A DNA stretch of 64,000 nt, from contig OX940865.1 in NCBI GenBank assembly GCA_954871525.1, positions 19,576,420-19,640,419 of the forward strand, in the 5' to 3' direction. Positions 24,636 to 35,777 of the stretch are shown piece by piece (position 1 is the first letter of the stretch; every line of letters begins with the position of its first letter). Both the position numbers and the translations under genes were made by a program. Origin of the DNA: Parietaria judaica. Taxonomy: Eukaryota > Streptophyta > Magnoliopsida > Rosales > Urticaceae. The notes below the pieces were generated by a model. The model was not told the DNA's origin and made no database searches. It worked only from the letters and a program-made list of their open reading frames with translations.

Positions 24636-25069
24636 GTTATATTCAGAGGGAACTTTTACGTTTATTTTCATTCAATTGATGCTGTAATATTAAATTAATC
24701 TCTCGTAGAGTTTTATCAAGTGTTGATTAATATCGGCGAGAGCTCCGCATACATAGTGAACCGACTTAACCAAACGTCGAGCCTTGTGTAATTACTCTTT
24801 TTCATTTGCAAATAGATAAAACTAAGAAATAGTTATAAGACAATATTGGTAAATTTAAGGAATATTAACTTTCATTCTCGTTTTATTCGTAACAGGACAG
24901 AGAAAAGTTATACAAATACATATACATAGACGATCGTTTCGGGATATTCATACAAAGTATGAAGGACATTGTTGGAAGGATAACGGTGCACTACTGCAGG
25001 CACCTAATTAGTTATAAGAAGGTAGTTTCCGAGAATGATTACGTGTAAAACTTCGTCTATCTCGCCAAT

Positions 25070-25819
25070 TTACGGATTACCGATACCAGCACCAGCAGAA
25101 TCACCCAAATTACCACCAATACCGAAACCAGCAGCACCAGTACGGCCAATACCAACATCACGACCAACACCACCAGCACCAGCACCAGCGGAAACACCAC
25201 TACGGCCAATACCAACATCACCACCAACACCACCATCACCAGCACCAGCACCAGCACCAGCAGAAACACCACTACGGCCAATACCAACATCACGACCAAC
25301 ACCACCATCACCAGCACCAGCAGAAACACCACTATGGCCAATACCAACATCACGACCAACACCACCATCACCAGCACCAGCAGAAACACCACTACGGCCA
25401 ATACCAACATCACGACCAACACCACCATCACCAGCACCAGCAGAAACACCACTACGGCCAATACCAACATCACGACCAACACCACCATCACCAGCACCAG
25501 CAGAAACACCACTACGGCCAATACCAACATCACGACCAACACCACCATCACCAGCACCAGCAGAAACATCACTACGGCCAATACCAACATCACGACCAAC
25601 ACCACCATCACCAGCACCAGCACCAGAACGAGAAACACCACTACGGCCAATACGATTACCAACATCAAGACCAACACTACCATCACCGGCACCAACACCA
25701 CCAAGACCAAGATCAAAATCAACGCCAAGCTGCAGAAGATTCCTTGCGGGAGTAGAGGTGGCGGTGCCGGTGGCGCAAAGAACGAGCATGATCAACACGA
25801 GAGCCACAGACTTCGCCAT
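25070..25819 (-). CDS. Repeat-expanded secreted glycine-rich protein (249 aa), array copy 6
   Basis: Single-exon gene. The start at 25819 is chosen because MAKSVALVLIMLVLCATG aligns with the other copies; an in-frame ATG further upstream only adds 16 residues that destroy the signal peptide. After TPARNLLQLG the mature protein is almost entirely a 20-residue repeat, consensus GAGDGGVGRDVGIGRSGVSA. Six units are exact 60-bp lengths (25261-25620), followed by two variant units and preceded by one degenerate unit. Arg and Asp alternate regularly, and the C-terminus GAGIGNP equals that of copy 7. No Cys. Probably an extracellular low-complexity protein (glycine-rich class); function unknown. TATA box at 25905-25912. 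Overlapping long frames in other phases are a by-product of the 60-bp period. Confidence 0.75.
   Translation of the reverse strand: MAKSVALVLIMLVLCATGTATSTPARNLLQLGVDFDLGLGGVGAGDGSVGLDVGNRIGRSGVSRSGAGAGDGGVGRDVGIGRSDVSAGAGDGGVGRDVGIGRSGVSAGAGDGGVGRDVGIGRSGVSAGAGDGGVGRDVGIGRSGVSAGAGDGGVGRDVGIGHSGVSAGAGDGGVGRDVGIGRSGVSAGAGAGAGDGGVGGDVGIGRSGVSAGAGAGGVGRDVGIGRTGAAGFGIGGNLGDSAGAGIGNP
25175..25630. repeat. 60-bp coding minisatellite
   Basis: Six successive 60-base units (25261-25620), nearly identical and differing by single bases (for example CGG to TGG changing Arg to His at about 25335). Flanking partial units carry extra CCAGCA triplets, as expected from replication slippage or unequal exchange. 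It accounts for nearly all the size difference between copy 6 and the other members. Confidence 0.9.
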
Positions 25820-25904
25820 ATTAATTAGTTCGATCCTTTCCTTACTTTGTATTATTCGTATATGCAAAATTTGGTGTGACGCTATTTATTCGGTGAAGCA
25901 CACA

Positions 25905-25912
25905 TATTTATA
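25905..25912 (-). promoter_or_regulatory. TATA box of array copy 6
   Basis: TATAAATA on the minus strand, 86 bp upstream of the ATG, inside the same conserved promoter block as in copies 4 and 7. Confidence 0.6.
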
Positions 25913-26919
25913 GACACATTCCTCAGGGAATATGATATATATAATAATTGAATAAATTCATACAGTATTTCAATTCTACCTAATATATGTATAATTATCT
26001 ACCTATATTTTTTTGCGTTTCAATTAGAGTCTGTTATTATTATCGGGCTCCTTACTAGGGTAGGCAAAAGAGTCTGGAACTTTAATGTTGAAAGAATATG
26101 CTTATTTTTTGGACGTACAACTATCGAAATTGTTTCAAGTGATTAATTTGATAAAAGATAAAAAATCATTTATAGACATAAACTGATTCGATACTATGGG
26201 CAATTTGTTAAAAGATTTTTAACTTTAATAACATCACTTGTTATGAGGTTTATTCACCTTAATCGTGGTGTAATCAAATGGTATTATTTATAAGGTTAAC
26301 CAGACCCACTGCAACTTGGTTAAACATCAAAACCTGGATCTTCAAATTTTCAAAATAAAAAATCTCATTTATTTTTTAAACTTGAAACCCTAGATTTTTG
26401 GACTTAAATTAAAATTTCATTTTTAAAAATAAGAAGTAAGTAAAGATTATAATACCAAATTGTAAGCTCAAAAAGGGATATTTATATTAAAAATCAAATC
26501 TATAAAAAGTGAAAAATAAATAAAGACAGAAACATTAAATAAGAGTTTTGAAAAACTGATCAGTACGAGTAACCTATAATTCAAGTTTTGGATTTTTGTA
26601 TTATTAACATTTGAATTTGAAGCCCGGATCAATTTAACCTTATTTTGATCTTGTTTTCTCAAATTATTTGTTTGAATAATTAGGAAGTTTGAAATCTTAT
26701 AATTATCTATTGTAGTTGTTCTCCGTCTAATTAATTATGACCTAATTAGCTAAGTAAATATATCATAGCAGTATCTACTAAACTATATACAGGATATTTG
26801 TTATCTTTTTCTAATGAAGTTTGGTGCCAATTGAATGATACAGAGCTCACTAATTAAAATTAAGGAAATTGTACGCCAATTGAATGATATAGAGCTCACT
26901 AATTAAAATTAAGGAAATT

Positions 26920-27047
26920 TTACGAAATGCTCAATTTTGTGTCAAACCTTTAACGAAATACTCATTTGGGAGAGTAAAAATACATACAATGGGCAGTTTT
27001 TTTAAAAGATTTGACACAAAATGAGCATTTTGTTCATTTTCCCATAA
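26920..27047. mobile_element. Small foldback MITE in unit B
   Basis: Inverted repeats, left AAATGCTCAATTTTGTGTCAAA and right TTTGACACAAAATGAGCATTT type, enclose about 60 bases. Unit A lacks the insertion at the corresponding place (about 23350), and a short local duplication of AATTGAATGATA..AGAGCTCAC precedes it. Confidence 0.6.
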
Positions 27048-28609
27048 AATTAATACTCGAAACCACCCGTCCCTTAGGTGCTAACATTATGACCAGTGTT
27101 CATTACTTGTTCAACAATACTTAGGAAAGTTCCAATTTCGAAAAACATTTTAACGAAAAAAACTTCAAAAATGAAATTCTTAAACTTTACACTCATTTCT
27201 TTAAAAAAATTTTACGTTAACTCTTATATTACATCTATCAAAGCCTTTTCAAATCCAATTTTTATATGAAAATTCAGACTTTTTCTTCAAATATATGATA
27301 TTTTTTTTATTCTTAGATAATATTTAATTTGCCTGACAACACAGTACTCCGCGTGGTGGCATAAAAATATATTATAAATTTAAACGGAAATGTGTTTATG
27401 CAAGAATCCCCACGATCGAGGAACCCAAGACCCGAGTCTAAGCCGCTCGCCCCATTATAGTTTCAGTTTTTGAAACAAATTATTTATAATAAAAAAACTA
27501 GCAGGTGTTTAGTAAACTATTTATAAAAAATTTGTTGTTGGCAACAAAAGTAGATTTAGCGTTTAGTAAATAAATATATTTAGAGTAGAAAGATTAAGAT
27601 AAACTAAAAATCATGTTTGTTTTTAGAAAAACCAAAAGCTACGGATCCTATCTTTTACGACTCATGTACAAAAATCTAAAATCGTTTTTGTATTTTTTTG
27701 TAAAAACTGTTATACCAAACATTTATAAAGTAGTTTAGTTTAGTTTAGTTTTTTTTTTTTAAAACATGTCTTTTTAAGCTGAACCAAAAACACTCATTGT
27801 CGTAGAAATAAAATGCTCACATACATTGTAAAAAAGCATGAATAAAAATATAGTTTATCGCGACCTCGGGAGAAGGACCGGAATTGACGTTCATTGAGAT
27901 GAAGGCACGTGAGGTTGTGTGCACGTGTACGATCCCGCTAATAAAACAAAACACGAGACGTGTGATTCACGCCACCGACGTGATGACATTAGTTCTCTAT
28001 TCAACGAAACAGTAATACAAACTCCGCCACTCGATCGTCTAGAGCTATGACGTTGGCAACTCTAATTGAGAGGTTTATGATCAGAAAGTTGACTTAATAA
28101 GCATGTAGATTTTGCACAAAATCAAACAGCTACAAGTCAATGTTGTAATATTAGAAGGAACTTTAAGTTTATTTTCATTCAATTGATGTTTATAATATTA
28201 AATCAATCTCTCGTCCAGTTTTATCATGCGTTGATTAATTTCAGCGAGAGCTTCGCAGCCATAATGAACCGACTTAATTACAAAACGTCGAGCCTTGTGT
28301 AATTACTCTTTTTCATTTGCAGATAGATCAAACCAAGAAATAATTATAAGACAGTATTGGTATATTTAAGGAATGCGGATGATCAAAGTATAGGACAAAC
28401 AAACTTTCATTCTCGGTTTATTCATAACATGACAAAGACAAATTATACAAACACAAATACATAGACGATCGTTTCGGGATATTCATACAAAGCATGACAG
28501 GCATTGTAGGAAGGATAACGGTGCAGTACTACCGCAGGCACCTAATGAGTTATAAGAAGATAGTTTCCGAGAATGATTAAGTGTATAAGACTTCATCTAT
28601 CTCGCCAAT

Positions 28610-28822
28610 TTACGGATTACCGATACCAGCACCAGCACCAGCAGAACCACCAAAACTACCACCAACATCAAAACTACCACCAACACCAGCACCAAGATCA
28701 GCATTAGCACCAAAACTGCCACCAACGCCAAGCTGCAGAAGCTTCCTTGCGGGAGTAGAGGTGGCGTAGGCGGTGGCGCAAAGCACGAACATGATCAACA
28801 CGAGAGCCACAGACTTCGCCAT
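28610..28822 (-). CDS. Small secreted glycine-rich peptide precursor (70 aa), array copy 7, intact
   Basis: Single-exon gene. The start at 28822 gives MAKSVALVLIMFVLCATAYA as signal peptide; an upstream in-frame ATG would add 24 charged residues and hide it, and lies before the expected transcription start. TPARKLLQLGVGG follows, then about 40 residues of Gly, Ala, Ser, Phe and Asp (GGSFGANADLGAG, GGSFDVGGSFGGSAG) ending GAGIGNP. The tail and promoter match copy 6, but the 20-residue repeats are absent, so the two tandem duplicates differ about 3.5-fold in length. Probably apoplastic; function unknown. Confidence 0.75.
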   Translation of the reverse strand: MAKSVALVLIMFVLCATAYATSTPARKLLQLGVGGSFGANADLGAGVGGSFDVGGSFGGSAGAGAGIGNP

Positions 28823-28893
28823 CTTAATTAGTTTGATTCTTTTTTTTTTCTTTGTATTGTTGCGAAATTTGGTGAGACGCTCGGTGAAACACA

Positions 28894-28901
28894 TATTTAT
28901 A
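28894..28901 (-). promoter_or_regulatory. TATA box of array copy 7
   Basis: TATAAATA on the minus strand, 72 bp upstream of the chosen ATG. It supports the downstream ATG as the true start. Confidence 0.6.
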
Positions 28902-29120
28902 TAAACATTCCTCAGGGAAGATGATACATAATCATTGAATAAATTGATATAGTATTTCTATTTGACCTAATATATAATTATTATATTATTGTGTTTTAAT
29001 TAGAGTCTGTTATTATTATGGGGCGCTAGGGTAGGCAAAAGAGTTTCGAAATTTAATGTTGAAAGAATATGCTTATTTTTTGGACGTACGACTGGCAAAG
29101 CTATTTTCAGTGATTAAGAG

Positions 29121-30790
29121 ATGGTAATTGCTGTGATTATCACTCTTGAGTTTAAGAGTATTCATGTTTTGTGTATTGAGTAATAATTACAACGCAAATT
29201 TGGTGCGGTTTTCTGAGTAGTTGGTGCTAAACTTTTGATTACTATATTTTGGTTCTTTGAGACACGTTGTGATTTTATAGACCATTAGTGCCCTTTAAAA
29301 TATCGGTGGTAAATTTGGTACGCATATATTAATCCATACAAAATATCAATATTATAAGTATAAGTCCTTCAAATAATAATAAAAAATCAATATATATAAA
29401 TTTATATAACCTTAAAATTCTTATTCTTAATAATTGTTTTGTAATTAAAGGCAAACGAGTGATGATCAGTAATAGAACCCAAGAATTGAACTTGTAAAGT
29501 CAAAACAAAATATATCATATATTTTGTAAATTTTTTATTTATTAAAACATGCATTGAAACATAGTGGCACGTGGTGTTTTATTACGCCATTACCAAAACC
29601 ACTTATTGAAACATAGTGGCACCGGTTTTATATGGTTATAAAAATAAAAAATAAAAATTGATTTTTAAACCCGGCTCCGTATTTAATCTATATTTTTCAA
29701 GTTTTTTTTTTTTACTAAAACTAACATAGGATATATTCAAACCCAAGCAGAAATGTACTTTATTTAGAATAAGACTCTTCATAATTTTTATTTTCAAAAC
29801 TCAGTGTAAAGCTTTTTACATTTTAAGTGTTTGATTCTTCATAACATTTCTCTACAAATTTAGTGTGAGATTTTTAAATTTTTTTTTTCATTAATACTCA
29901 AGTGTTACTCTTGTAAGTATTAACAAGATTTTTCTTCTAGTTTCATTTTGGCGAAATAAAAGGTATTTTTTTTCTTTCAAAATTTGAGAGTATTACGGAA
30001 AAAAAAATCCCTATATCCAATTCGATCCGCTAACCGCTAACCGCATTTAAATTGGATAATCGAAAATAAAAATGGTTAATAGATATAATTATTTTATATC
30101 CACATATGTGGATACGGTTAGTCAACATGCCCATATCCTATCATATCCTATCCACTTTCACCCCTACCTTGAGGTAGTTCATGCAAGCTGTTATTTCTTT
30201 TTTGGAACTATGATAAACTTTTATTTTATCTCTTAAATTTTGCGTAGAACTATTTTGATGATGAATCCAGCAGAATTAAGTATCTCTTAAATTTCATTCA
30301 TGTGAGATGTCAAATTTGTTTGAAGTAATTTAATAACAAGTAAAACCACTTATAAAAAAATTGTATAAAATTACTAACAAGTAAAATTTTATTTTTTTTT
30401 AATTTTCATTTTTCGTGATTAGTAATACTGTAAATTATTATTTTACCATTCGTAATTACAATAATAATTTTAATTAATTTACATAAAATATAATTTTCTT
30501 AATAAAAATAATTTAGCATCAAAATATTATGATTTAATTAGCTCTATATATTATAGCAGTACTGTATACAGGGTTTTTGTTTTCTTTTTCTAGAGAAGTT
30601 TGGTGCCAATTAAAATATATAGATGAGTTTTGATCCTGTTAGCATAAATTATTTGATTGGTAAATTATGGAATTTCGGAATCTTATAATCTATTGTATCT
30701 CCTCTCCGCCTAATATTTCTCCAGCATAGCAGTATCTATGTATACAGGGTTTTTGTTTTCTTTTTCTAAAGTTTGATACCAATTAAATGA
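29121..30790. other. Spacer with transposon relics
   Basis: No gene. At about 30005-30175 the sequence (CCGCTAACCGC, TGGATACGG, TATCCACTTTCACCCCTA) looks like one arm of an eroded hAT-type foldback element. At 30540-30790 two short segments (CAGGGTTTTTGTTTTCTTTTTCTA) repeat each other and also resemble 26780-26830. Confidence 0.35.
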
Positions 30791-30799
30791 TATATATAT

Positions 30800-31530
30800 A
30801 TATGGAAACTTGAAAAAAAGTCCCCTAAAAATTAAGTTCTACTCTTTTTTTCTTTCATTTTAATAAATATGATAATCTATTCCCCAATTTTATTTTTACT
30901 TTATTTTTAACGAAAATACCCCTTTCTACTATATTTTTTACTCAGCCATCTTTCTCTCTCATCCCACACTATCTCTCTCCTCTCATTTTTTTCTCTCTCC
31001 TCCCTAGAGCTGGGGGCGGCGACGTCGCGACCCGTCGCGACTTGGTCGCCAGAAATCGCGAGTGCTACCGTCGCAACGCGTCGCGATGTTTCCGGTCGCG
31101 ATTGGTCGCGATGAGGCCGAGAGAGAGAGAGAGTGTGAGACGGAGAGATAGAGAGAGGGAGGGAGAGCGAGAGAGAGGATGTCGCGAATCATCGCAACTT
31201 CAAGGCGGGAATCGCGACTCGTCGCGATCGCCAAAAATACGTCGCGATCGTCGCGACGTGGTCCAACTCGTCGCCACCCACAGCTCTACTCCTCCCAACC
31301 TTTTCAACCTTTGCTCAGAGACCAGAGTCCAACGCTAACCCACAGCGCCTGCCCTTCGACCTCGCCTCAGAGTCCAACACCGACCCATAGCGCCTCCAGC
31401 GCTGACCCACAGCGCCTCTGACGCCGACCCACAACGCCTCCGACTTTGAACCACATCGACTCCGACGCCGTGTAACAGTGACTCCGTCGCCGACCCATGG
31501 ATCTTTGGTTGCACGGTACTTATTCTACAC
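30800..31530. repeat. Interspersed repeat with TCGCGA-rich core
   Basis: AT-rich entry (GGAAACTTGAAAAAAAGTCCCC), a CT-rich stretch at 30950-31010, then about 260 bases dense in GTCGCGAC words (31018-31265), then CAGCGCCT repeats (31340-31430). The layout resembles family R at 14345. Open frames in the core are low-complexity and conflict with each other. Confidence 0.45.
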
Positions 31531-31839
31531 TCATTTTTTATATGTATGATAGGTTAAAGCAGTTTCATTAGGGTTTTTTCAGTTGTGGGTCTGATTTTGG
31601 GTACGATTTTTGCAATCTTGTTGTTAGGGTTTCGATTTTGGGTCTGATTTTTGCAATTGATTTTGGGCAGGTATTTTTGATCGATTTCCCGATTTTACAG
31701 TTTTGTTAGCTAAGTATTCATCATGGAATATGAATATGTACCGCCTTCCGATTTAACGGGTATTGAATCAGTGATATTGTAGACTCTTTTGACGTAGATT
31801 TAGTCCACGTACAATTTTATGATTTAAATTTAATTGGCT

Positions 31840-32100
31840 GCAGAAAGAAGATTTATATTGAATACGACGGCGAATGGGTTTCGGACTAACCCGGATGGAT
31901 TTATCGTGGTGGGAAGGACTATTTTTCCTTGTTCATAAGGACATAAAGTACTCAGAGTTCTTATAGAGGTTGCACGAGGAAATCCGCTCTAACCCAACGA
32001 TCCATGATCTAAAATTTACCTTAGCCCCCCAATTTCGTGGCCGTCCACAGGTCACGTTGGGTTCAGAGCGCACCGTAATGCAGATGGTGTGTTTCAATGT
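31840..32100 (+). pseudogene. Decayed Mutator-like transposase N-terminal fragment (tentative)
   Basis: After a splice-like CTGCAG the plus strand reads RKKIYIEYDGEWVSD and then a stop; a second block in a shifted frame reads VHKDIKYSEFL, stop, RLHEEIRSNPTIHDLKFTL and APQFRGRPQV. The arrangement of a YDGEW motif, a short hydrophobic/charged block and a NPxxxDLKF motif resembles the N-terminal domain of plant MuDR-type transposases. At least two stops and one frameshift make it non-functional. Identification is from remembered family patterns, so confidence is modest. Confidence 0.35.
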
Positions 32101-32209
32101 GTACTTGTGGCGAAAATTGTAGCATAACGTCAGAACATCTATATGACACTCTTATAATTTCAATGTATACTTGTGGCGAAAGTTGTAAGCTTTTATTTGC
32201 ATAACGTTA

Positions 32210-33665
32210 GATTATATTTTTTATTACATTATAATTTTATTGATAAATATTTCCAAAAAAATAATGGTCTAACTTCTTTCAGGAACTTGTCCAACTATAT
32301 GATTTAAACTGTTTAACTTTACCGGGACAACAAAAAAACGATCTATTTTAGTAGCAAAAACCATCCTTCCCGAACATAGAGAGTGTCTAACTTCGTACAA
32401 AGTGTCTACTCTCACCCATTAAACAGTCACTTTCAATGTTCTAAACTGTCAAATCCAATATTAGATTATATTTTTAACCACATTATAATTTTATGATTTT
32501 TATATACGAAAAACATAGTGGTCAACTTATTTCAGGAACTTGTCCAACTTTATTATTTAAATTGTCTAGTTATACTGAGAAAATTAATAAACGGTCCATT
32601 CAAACAGCTAAAATCCATTATTCTCGAAGCTAAAAAATGTCAAACCAAAGTAGCTAACTTTTTATTAACCAGTCCACTTTCATCATATAAACTGTCAAAT
32701 TCAATAGCTACTTATATTTTTAACTACATTATAATTTTGAAGGTCGTAATCTCCGGAAAACATAATGGTCCATCTTGTTTCTGGAAATTTTTCAAATATA
32801 TGATTGAAACTGTCTAAGCTTCCTGGGAAAACACAAAAACGGTCCATTTTGCTAGCAAAAACCATCCTTACCACATCTAGAAAGTGTCAAACAAAAGTAT
32901 CATTTTACAAAGTGTCTACTCTCATTCATTAAACAATCCACTTTCACGATTTAAACTGTCTAATTCGAAATTAACTTATGTTTTTAACTACAGTATAATT
33001 TTAACTTTTTTAATTCCGAAAAAAATAATGGTCCATCTTGTTTCAGGAAATTGTCCAAATTTATGATTTAAAATGTCTAACCTTACTGGGTAAATACAAA
33101 AACGATCCATTTTACCAGCAAAAACCTTCATTCCCACAGTTAGAAAGTGTCAAACCAAAGTAACATTTTACAAAGTGTCCACTCTCACTCATTAAACTAT
33201 CTAATTTGAAATTAACTTATGTTTTTAACTACACTATAATTTTAACTTTTTTATTTCCGAAAAAAAATAATGGTCCATCTTGTTTCAGGAAATTGTCCAA
33301 ATTTATGATTTAAATTGTCTAACCTTACTTGGTAAACACAAAAACGGTCCATTTTACTAGCAAAAACCATCATTCCCGAACCTAGAAAGTGTCAAACCAA
33401 AGTAGCTTTTAACTAAGTGTCTACTCTCACTGATTAAACAGTCCACTTTCACGATTTAAACTGTCTAATTCGAAAATAACTTATATTTTTTTACTACACT
33501 ATAATTTTAACTTTTTTATTTCCAAAAACAATAATGGTCCATCTTGTTTAAGGAAATTGTCCAAATTTATGATTTAAATTGTCTAATTGGACTGAGAAAA
33601 CACAAAAACGGTCCATTTTACTAGCAAAAATCATCCTTCCCTAACCTAGAAAGTGTCAAAGTGTT
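32210..33665. repeat. Tandem array of about six units of about 250 bp
   Basis: The landmark AGGAA(A/C)TTGTCCAA recurs at about 32281, 32536, 32778 (variant), 33045, 33288 and 33551, giving spacings of roughly 242 to 267 bases. Each unit also carries ATAATGGTC, AAAACGGTCCATTTT, GCAAAAACCATCCTTCC, AGAAAGTGTCAAACC and GTGTCTACTCTCA. Short open frames in it are chance. The units differ by point changes, so the array is not new. Confidence 0.8.
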
Positions 33666-33669
33666 TTCC

Positions 33670-34485
33670 AAAAATAATAATAACCAGAGTGTGTTATTAA
33701 GATTTAATATACATATATATCCAATTTAAGATGGTTAAGTCTGTTATGATGATACCAAATGTGGCTCTCTTGTTAATTTTTGTTATGTTCCGGTAAATTT
33801 TGCAAGTTTCTGTCTCTAAGGAATCGGCTCCTTGTTGAACACATTCGGATAAGTCGTGCAATAACAATGGTTGATGCTGCCGTTTCAGCAGGTACATGTC
33901 TGCTTGGCGCATCGACCATTATGGACGGTCGACTCGGTTTATAAATTGGTGACTCCTACTATCCCATAATGACTTGAAATCAAGACTTTAATGTCTTTAA
34001 GTGTTGCTTTTTACTTCTAGACCAAATATATATACACTTAAAATTGTAACATATGTCAAGTGTTATTTTGTAATGGTGAAACCAATAATGTAGTATCTTT
34101 AAATAAAGTGACAGAATCCAATATTTTGCATCTTTTTAGTATAATTGGATCTAATATTTTTTAATGTAATTTGCAATCTAATCGTGTTCAGAAGCGGTTA
34201 AATAATAAAATATTACACAACTTTAAATATTGTGACAAAAACTTAGATACTTATAGCATGTGAGTCCGAGATCTTCCCGAATCCAGTTATAGTTCGATAT
34301 TTTGGTTATTATACTCAGTAAATCTCTAATTGGCGGTGGCCGATATCTTTTTAGATAATAGTTTTGCTCGATAAATAAATACCTTTTAATAATAATTCAA
34401 AATTACCTTCTAGTCGAGCAACAAAATTGAAGTCTCCAAACACGTCCGAATCTTGCCAAGCACAATTATTGCCCTATTTTGTTTA
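33670..34485. repeat. Spacer sharing a dispersed repeat with 46.25-46.87 kb
   Basis: The segment 34050-34400 contains GTAATGGTGAAACC, GATCTTCCCGAATCC and GCGGTGGC..GATAT words in the same order as 46262-46860. It is probably an old interspersed repeat; class unknown. No gene. Confidence 0.45.
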
Positions 34486-34491
34486 GGCAAG

Positions 34492-35647
34492 GGTTAATCG
34501 TAACATAAATACCAAAAGTCTTACAAATCGTAATATTATATATCATTTTTTTCACAGCCAAAATTCAAAAAAAAAAAACTCTCATTTTATCACTTCTGTT
34601 GGATGACGTTAGTCAATGTTATGCGTTATCCAGTTGACTTCCCATGTCATTGTTGCTGCCACGTGGCATTTATATTTTTGTATATTTTTAAAAAATATTT
34701 TTTTTTTGTAAATTTATTTATAAACGCATTAGTAAATATTTTTATAATAATTCCATTACGAGGAACCGTAATGGGATTCGGGTAAGGAAGCTTTGAGATC
34801 TGGAATAAAAAATCCGGATGTCATAGTATTTTGTATATAATGTTGAACCCGATTTTTTTTTTTACCCAGAGTTCAAATAACCTTGAATGAAATACTCAGA
34901 ATTCGGGTTTTAGGTATCCAGATTTTGATCTGGCTCTCAAAATTTTATAACTCGAATTTGGGTAAAGTACTATTATAATTTCAATACCATGGAACTAGAA
35001 TGAGGATCCGAATAATCCGAATAATAAAATTTTGAGAACCATATCAGGAACTCTACAGACTCGAATACTCGGATTTTTTTTACCCGAAATTAAAAAATAT
35101 TCAAGTATTTTAATCATACCATTTTGTTTTGAGGTTTTTTTTTTTATTAGTCTGCTTATTTTTAGAATTCTGATATTTGATTTAAGGTAGTTGAATCCGA
35201 GTATTTTAATTTAGGTATTTTTTATCCCATACATTTTGGAATATTATGCTTACGAAATCGAGGTCAACGCCATGTACACCATGGCATCTGTATTTTTTGT
35301 TCTGGTTCTTAAATCTTCTTTACACAAACTCCATTTTGGTTCCTCAGTATTTAAATTATTATAAAAACCAATAATTTATTTATAAATATTTTTTCAAAAA
35401 CTTAAATAATAATAATAAAATAGTTTTAAAAAATATTTTTATATATTTTTATATATAACGCCAAGTGACATGACACATTACATGCCACGTGACAATTAAA
35501 AAATGCCACATTGATTTACGTCATCTAACAGAGACTAGATGGAAGTGACCAAATGAGAGTTTTTAGTATTTTACTCACGAAAAGAAAAAGATTTGATATT
35601 TAACGTTACAGTTTGTAAGAATTTTAGTTATTATGCCGCGATTAACC
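34492..35647. mobile_element. Foldback element, 1.16 kb, with long inverted repeats
   Basis: Starts GGTTAATCGTAACATAA and ends in the near-complement TTATGCCGCGATTAACC; the arms match over more than 100 bases (for example TCTCATTTTATCACTTC against GAAGTGACCAAATGAGA). The centre (about 34760-35230) is itself palindromic, with ATTCGGGTAA/TTACCCGAAT words, suggesting one foldback nested in another. No clear target duplication, so the superfamily is open (Mutator-like by its long arms). Confidence 0.6.
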
Positions 35648-35777
35648 ATTAAGAAATGACACTTGCAATTTGTATTTATAAAATTGTAGATGTACCTCAT
35701 TATAGATTTTATTATTTTATAAACTAGCCGTCAACTACTATTAATGCACCAAATCTCATCAGTTAATAAATAGTTTA

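Larger units (their letters stand above)
22650..26122. repeat. Tandem duplication unit A carrying secreted-peptide copy 6
   Basis: Collinear with unit B over its whole length, with small indels. Landmarks shared by both are GGCAATTTGTTAAAAG, TATAAGGTTAACCAGACCCA, AACCTGGATCTTCAAATTTT, ACCCGTCC and AGAAGGAC, then the gene and its promoter. Differences include a poly-A retroposon at 24554-24623 found only here and extra sequence at about 24330-24460. Confidence 0.85.
26125..29120. repeat. Tandem duplication unit B carrying secreted-peptide copy 7
   Basis: Second copy of the 22.65-26.12 kb unit, joined head to tail. It contains an extra foldback insertion at about 26868-27047 and lacks the poly-A retroposon of unit A. 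The gene region stays collinear (3' flank, coding region, promoter), ending near GGACGTACGACTGGC as unit A ends near GGACGTACAACTATC. Confidence 0.85.

Noticed and set aside
25035..25913. Long open frames on the plus strand (292 and 164 codons) and a second minus frame (223 codons) over the minisatellite
   Set aside because: A 60-bp period keeps any stop-free frame open for its whole length. These frames lack a signal peptide, conserved start or counterpart in the other copies, whereas the 25070-25819 frame has all three.
32210..33665. CRISPR-like regularly spaced repeats
   Set aside because: Units of about 250 bp are contiguous and similar throughout, without unique spacers, and the genome is a plant.
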